Assembly: GCA_028023455.1 (NCBI GenBank)
Contig: JAQFVV010006306.1
Coordinates: 1 to 64,000 of the forward strand
DNA length: 64,000 nt
Direction: 5' to 3'
DNA from: Epiperipatus broadwayi
Lineage: Eukaryota; Onychophora; Udeonychophora; Euonychophora; Peripatidae
Position numbers and translations under genes: made by a program. Shown one piece after another: positions 58,126 through 64,000 of this stretch. Each line of letters starts with the position of its first letter. Position 1 is the stretch's first letter. A model generated the notes under the pieces. It was not told the DNA's origin. It saw only the letters and a program-made list of their open reading frames with translations, and ran no database searches.

Positions 58126-61100
58126 AGTTTTATATAATTATGGTAGTTTTTAAGCCTTCTGACTTCCATATATATCTATTGGAATAATAAGTTTTGTTTG
58201 CAGCAAAAAAAAACATTGCCGTTAATTCTTTTCTGTGAAGTTTAAAAAAGGATCAAAGGAAAAATAAAATTAAACTTACTAAAATGTTCATAAAAATTGT
58301 AATTTTTAAGATACAGGGAAAAAAAAACACTGCTGAAAAGACGGATACAATGACAAAAAAGTTGGTGTATATCATATGTCTGTACTCCTTACCATCTACG
58401 CGCAGTCATGATTTAAAGTCATTGGTTAAAATTCTAATCAATGTGTGACATTCACAGGCATCGGTCCAAAGTTGTATAACTATTTTAGTTATTATTAAGG
58501 AAAAATGGATTTTATTGTTTTAACAATCCTAATTATTTTTATGTCTTCATCTCTTTGGATATCATCTCATTTTTGATTTACATAGATTTCAATTTATTTG
58601 TGCATAATTTTCATTATGTGCTTAACTAGATGTGCATGAAAATGAACCCATGTTCCAGATAAAATATTTATTATGTGAGACATCCATACACACATCTATG
58701 TACCTATACTATTTTACACAGTTTTAATTTTATAAAAGTATACATTTGTTAATAAACAGAATTAATATTACAGATTCATGTTATAGAAAAGCAGTTATTT
58801 AGAAATTCAATTTATTTTGTATTATCTATGATTCATCTTCAGATAATTTATTCTTGCATGTTTTTACTGTATTTGTAACGTATTGGAAATTGATGATACC
58901 AATTAATTTTATTCATATTGTAAATAAAAATTTTATTATTTATTTTTATAAGAGTAGAATCTATATTATTATAATTTTTTATTTTAATTTAATTTTATAA
59001 TGATAGTAATTATGAAGCAGTTAGAGTTCTTGCTCACCACAGATCTAGAGTCATAACTCAATGTCTATGGATGGGATAGGCCATTTCAGAAATGGAGCAG
59101 TGTGTTGTATATATTATTCGCTGTAGGAAGATCTGAGCCAAGAAAAACATTGAGGTATGTTATGAGATTTGTGTTTATTAGTATAATCATATGAACTTTT
59201 TAATGAATATTCATCTCTCCTAACACTATTCCAACTTTGTTAATAGCTTGATGGTGCCCAACATAATGATGCTTATCATGCCTTTTATTCAAAATATCCA
59301 AAATATTTAGATCTGTGCAAATCCAATCATAACAAGTTAAACCCAAGAAGCACTATGTAATCAATAACAGCTTACATTACATTTTCGCACCTATAGAACA
59401 AGTATATACACACCATATATCTATATGCCACATATACATGTTCCCACTCACAGAGACTTAAATAACTCAATGAGTATGATATAGTTCCTTATCAGATTAT
59501 TATTACAGTTAATTCTATGATGCTAAAATGGGAAGATATCTATGTTACAGAATTATATGTTTAAAATACAAGGATTAACATGAACGATTGTATAAAAATC
59601 AACCAAAGTGGAAAGGTTGCAATAGATTCATTATCATTTAATACCACAGAATTAAAAAGTGCAGGAAACTGATAGTTGATAAGAATCAGCCTACCTCATA
59701 TTGAGCCCTATATTTAATGAAATATGATAAAGCTTCATAATGATTGCACAGTCATCATAAATATAAGTATTGTAACGGTATGGAAGTAGGAGATAAATAT
59801 GGGGAGATGGCAAAATATCAGCCTTATTTAATCAAAACGAGAAAATTTAAATGAATAACATAAAAGAGTTAAATATAAAAGGAAAATATAAAAAGAGCAC
59901 AAGAATATGCATAGAACAAAAATATAAGTAGTTATACTAATAATTCTAAATTATATCACCAGCATTAGACAAGAATAATCAACAGTCATTCCTTTGTATT
60001 TAAAAGAGGTATATTCTAAAATCTAGGCTAATTATCTTTTAGCCAATGCCAAACAAACATCAACTGGATGCACATACTTATGTGCTAAAGTATCTCATAA
60101 AAATTTATTGCTGGGGATCCTGATACATGGTGATCATCATCAGTGCTCTGGTAATATGGTATTGTGAATGTAGAGACCAACTATAAACCAAATGTTCTGT
60201 AACAAAAATATAAAATGCAGTGAATGGACTTTAAAGATGATCTTGACATTTGCATCATCTAGAGAATTATCTGGATGTTCAAACACAAGCCTAAACTCCC
60301 CCCCTACACACACACATAAATAATTTAATCATTAATGCTTTAAAGTTAGTTCAAGTTCACAAGGACCATAGGGACTTGTGACTGTGAACAATTATATAAA
60401 TTTACTCTAATTTTTTACTGGGATAATTTACAAATCCCTAAAACACTATGTTATAATGAAATTCAAACACACACTGCCAATTTATAGAACAGATAGCTGA
60501 AGGAATAAAGACATTAACTTATTATTTTTTCTTAACAGTTACTTAATGAATTAACAAATTAAGAAAATTAAAGAAAAATAATAATAATTCCAAGTCAAAT
60601 ACATTTTTATCGACAAATCATAATTCCACATAGCAAGTAATTTTAAACTATTACATTTTGAATTACAAATGTCAAACTTACCCACATTTTTTATGCTATC
60701 CATTTCAGATAAATCCAGTAATGATTATTACCAATCATTTACTAAACTAGGGATTGCTTTTATCACAGATATAAACTTTAAATCTCGATTAAAAATTAAC
60801 ATGTTTGACTTTTTTTTTAAAATTAAGCATACACACACACATGGAGTTATTCACATTTCTCTTGTGTAATTCAATTAATTAGTCTTAACTTTAACATAAT
60901 TATTTCTCTCTTCAATGATTAAAATTGTAAAGCAACATTTCAAAGATAAAAAAAAATTAAATTAGCTAAAATCATTTTTCCCTTTTTTTATGAAAATGAA
61001 AAAATCTTTTACAATTACATTTTGGAAGGAAAATAAGATGAAAAGATTTTCAGTAAAAAAAAAAAAATAATTATTACTGAATTCAGTTTTCTTTCCTGTT

Positions 61101-61430
61101 GCATTCCTTTGTTGAGTTTAAACAATCTTTAGAAGTTCTATCAACTTTTTCTTTTGTAGGTTCAAATTTTCACTATGATAGCTTCTCCCACAACACTTAT
61201 TTCCAGGATAATGTACACAGTTAAATTTATTCATTTTTACAATAGAATATTTTCAGGTTTCATACAGGCTGAATCTGTCTATTTTTTTCAATCTACTAAT
61301 TTTTAGGTCAGGTTAACACAGATTTATGCTTTTGGATAATAGCCAGGTTTGTTGCAGATTACTTCACGGGTATTTAGATTTTTTTTTTAGTGAACAGACT
61401 ACATGATAATGCTTGTTGATACTCAGCTAT
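58126..61430. other. non-coding, nothing recognised
   Basis: AT-rich sequence without recognisable coding, RNA or repeat structure. One plus frame at 60,669-60,869 has no domain. Confidence 0.4.
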
Positions 61431-61443
61431 TAGCTAAAAACTT
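61431..61443 (+). repeat. left target-site duplication, 13 bp
   Basis: tagctaaaaactt, repeated exactly at 61,499-61,511. Confidence 0.75.
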
Positions 61444-61498
61444 TTAAACCATTAAGCATCACATGATCACTACTGTATGGAGAGTTTTGCCTTGTTTA
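61444..61498 (+). mobile_element. minimal 55-bp retrozyme-family insertion
   Basis: Contains only the head (ttaaaccattaagcatcaca, then tgatcac) joined to the tail (tactgtatggagagttttgc, then cttgttta), with no body or ribozyme. An exact 13-bp direct repeat lies on each side. This fixes the two ends of the family and their orientation. Confidence 0.75.
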
Positions 61499-61511
61499 TA
61501 GCTAAAAACTT
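61499..61511 (+). repeat. right target-site duplication, 13 bp
   Basis: Exact copy of 61,431-61,443. Confidence 0.75.
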
Positions 61512-61825
61512 AGCACATGGTTTTCGTCAAGTCTATTTTGAGCAGCATTAGTGCCCAAAAGATTCCCGAAAACACTTTTTTTAGAATTTTGAGCAACCAT
61601 AGATTTTAAATTGATATAGCATATATATATATATCAGTCTTTTTGTTATTGGATCAGCTTTCCAATGGTGTTTTTTTTTCTATACGACAAAATCTGCATA
61701 TTTTATGAATGTTTTAGAAAAAGTTTTTTTTTGTGTTTTTTTTTTAAACAGCATGGAAAAGAATGAACTGTAATTTTTTATTCTTAAAACAAAAGATATA
61801 AATCCAATGCGTATATATTTAAATC
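61512..61825. other. non-coding, nothing recognised
   Basis: AT-rich DNA. Confidence 0.4.
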
Positions 61826-62365
61826 CAAGAGCTTAGAATCTAAAACAATCGTAATTTTATGAGACGCTTCATATGTCATATTGTCTATCAGCTGTAACTA
61901 TACAATTTTTTTTTTATATATAAATAATTTATACCACTATAAAATAAATGTACTCTATTGTATATATATGTAACTCTGGATTTAGAATCTAATCGACTGT
62001 AAATACAAAATCCCAGAGATAATATTTTCTACCAACTGTAAGTATATAATATATTTTTTATATATAAATAATTTATAATGTTATAAAGTAATGGGCGTTT
62101 CATCTCTGGAATAAGTTTGTTTTGTGCCGCAATGCATAAATATGTAACTCCTTAAGTTATTTTGTGCTCCAATGAATATATATATATGTAATTTCTTACA
62201 TTTAGAATTTAACCAACTGTAAATATGAAATTCAAGAAGTAATATTTTCTACCAGCTATAAGTATATAATATGTTTTATTTTTTATTTTTATTCAAATAA
62301 TTTATAATGCTGTAAAATAACAGTCTGTTTTGTGCTGTAGAATAAGTTTGTTTTCTGCCTAATCT
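61826..62365 (+). repeat. three-copy degenerate tandem repeat
   Basis: Copies start near 61,829, 61,980 and 62,199 at a tttagaatctaa-like block and share ctaccaactgtaagtatata and taaataatttataatg blocks. Unit length varies (about 150-220 bp) because of indels. Confidence 0.65.
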
Positions 62366-63535
62366 ATAAACAATTTTATTATCTTTATATTTTCTTCAAT
62401 CTAGCTATTTACAGCCTCAGTAAATATCATATTTAGTATAACAATTGATCCTAATTTTCATAAAATAAAGTCATCTACCTAGTAAGCTATAGGAATTTTT
62501 ACAAGGGCAAATGAAAGATTGGACAGATAATAAGAAGCATCAGTATTATGACTATTCTTATTAATATTTTATATTGCACTAAATTGAAAAAAAAAAAAAG
62601 GGTTCTTATTTATTTATCACCATGTATAGAAATATGATATATCTACACCCTGAAAATCATTTGTCTTTCATCCTTTCTCTCTTTACTCATTTATGTTAAT
62701 TTTTTTGCAATTATTTCAAAATTAATTTTATATTTTGATAAATTATAATTTACTAAAGTTTTCTTTGCATAATATCTGATGTGTAATACTTATTACTAAA
62801 TATGATTTTTTCCATTAGAAAGAAGTATATTTCCAGCAGATACTTGCATGGAAGAACAAAACCTGGGTCAGATAATGAAAATAGAAGTTACCAGTCAATA
62901 CATATTTCAAGATTTAGTAATAAAGAATTATCTCAAATCATATTATATATCTTTTTTTTTTTTTCCAAAATTTTAAGAGGAATATAATGAAGTTGTTTAT
63001 AAAAATGTCATTTTAACATTTAACTCTCAATATTTTGAATTTGTGAACTTATGTAAAAATAAGCATTTTTAAAAATGTCAAAAGTCTTTTTCTAAATTTT
63101 TTTTTAAGGTAATAATTTTATTTTTAGCTTTATTTTATTTCTTTATATTTGTTTTTTCTAGCAATATATATATAACTATATTTAATGTATTCAAATGGAA
63201 GATATACAAATTATATCTATTGTATTTTTTTTAAATTCAATATGGCGATACATTTTGATGATGAAGACATTTATTTTAGTTTGAACTGACTAAGAGATTC
63301 ATTCATGATTAAATTAATTTTTTTATTTTTAGATTGACTTTATGAAAAATTAGATTGACTTGCTGATTTTTAGGGGCTGATATAAAATATTTTTCTATTA
63401 GATATATATTTTTTTAAATTATAATAATAAAAGTCCTAGTTACGTCAAACATCTTGCCACAACAACACCCAGCTGAGGAAAGATAGTGCTTGGTCTGCAC
63501 TGTTATATATAGGCTGAAATTAATGTGGAAGGTAC
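62366..63535. other. non-coding, nothing recognised
   Basis: AT-rich. A plus frame at 62,802-62,987 shows no domain. Confidence 0.4.
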
Positions 63536-63617
63536 TGAAAACCCCAGTGAGCTATATGTAAACTAACTATTTATAATTTATTGGCAGTTAATTTACATAT
63601 ATCTCACTGGGGTTTTT
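63536..63617. repeat. hairpin, ~25-bp near-perfect arms
   Basis: gaaaaccccagtgagctata...gtaaa (63,537-63,562) pairs with tttacatatatctcactggg...ttttt (63,592-63,617) around a ~30-bp loop. Likely a miniature element remnant. Confidence 0.6.
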
Positions 63618-64000
63618 TAATAGCTTCAGCATTAATTATAGGTGGAAATGTAACTGTATTGAGATCGGTTTTTAATTGTTTCGATCACGGGATACACACA
63701 ATTAAACCGAAGTTCCCATAGCAATATCACTGTCCCACTACATGTACAGATTAATTCTATTAATCTTTTTTATCAAAATTATTCATCTGGATTCAAATTT
63801 AAGTGTTTAAACATAAAAACAAATGGATTAGTACTTTGTGTATAGGAACATCTGAAGTGTGCCATAACTACTAAGCAGTGTGCAGGCTTTTAAAATTGAT
63901 GCATAGTTGTGCAGCTTAGAAGAAACATTAGTCACTCCATTATGTTTACTCTATCTGTGCTAGAGAATTTTCCAACTTCATATCCTTACTTTACCAGATC
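63618..64000. other. non-coding, nothing recognised
   Basis: No gene or repeat recognised to the end of the window. Confidence 0.4.

Noticed and set aside
1-64000. CRISPR arrays, operons, riboswitches, rRNA genes
   Set aside because: None seen. Composition and retroelement content indicate an animal genome, and repeats present are transposon- or minisatellite-like.

Overview
This is a very AT-rich metazoan genomic window. It has no bacterial-style genes, and almost everything recognisable is repeat-derived. Retroelement types include a Penelope-like element (PLE) with a GIY-YIG domain, two unrelated LINE families, a Ty3/Gypsy-type LTR family, a tRNA-derived SINE and many inverted-repeat elements. 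That mix suggests an invertebrate; a lophotrochozoan such as a mollusc is plausible but not provable here. The only candidate host-gene exon is on the minus strand at 22,003-22,380.

Layout. 1-2.6 kb: AT-rich DNA with no gene seen. 2.6-4.0 kb: head-to-head palindrome of two near-identical PLE 3' ends. 4.2-10 kb: LTR element with ~2-kb LTRs, a short gutted interior and a primer-binding-site-like sequence, plus a rearranged LTR copy. 10.3-14.4 kb and 17.7-21.1 kb: three decayed copies of one APE-endonuclease LINE family (LINE-A), one retaining an ORF1 with coiled coil and GDSL/SGNH-like blocks. 22-22.7 kb: candidate first exon and promoter. 23.4-31.5 kb: 8.2-kb structure with ~2.1-kb, ~99% identical inverted arms around a dead Tx1/L1-type LINE joined to a decayed C2H2 zinc-finger array. 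31.5-43 kb: mostly unrecognised DNA with a 1.2-kb inverted-repeat element and a decayed LINE. 43-45 kb: solo LTR. 45.6-48 kb: dense cluster of small ribozyme-bearing elements. 48-64 kb: unrecognised AT-rich DNA with isolated small elements.

The most interesting system is a dispersed family of small elements (at about 14.5, 16.9, 21.1, 45.6, 46-48, 57.5 and 61.4 kb). Their repeat unit carries a hammerhead-ribozyme-like core: CTGANGA, a GGC/GCC stem II, GAAA, a tiny self-complementary stem III, GTC, and a closing 6-bp stem I. At 46 kb the units are 456 bp and tandem, then switch to inverted orientation. Four insertions are bounded by exact 13-15 bp direct repeats that look like target-site duplications (TSDs), including a 55-bp insertion made only of the family's two ends. 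This resembles the non-autonomous animal retrozymes proposed to be moved by PLE reverse transcriptases, and a PLE remnant lies in the same window. A separate element at 53.6-53.9 kb carries Penelope-type CTGAAGA...GAAA...GTC hammerhead motifs, and one at 56.3 kb has 41-bp perfect inverted ends around a decayed hammerhead.

One technical warning: 8,601-8,616 is an exact 16-base match to the Illumina read-2 adapter end, so contiguity there is doubtful.
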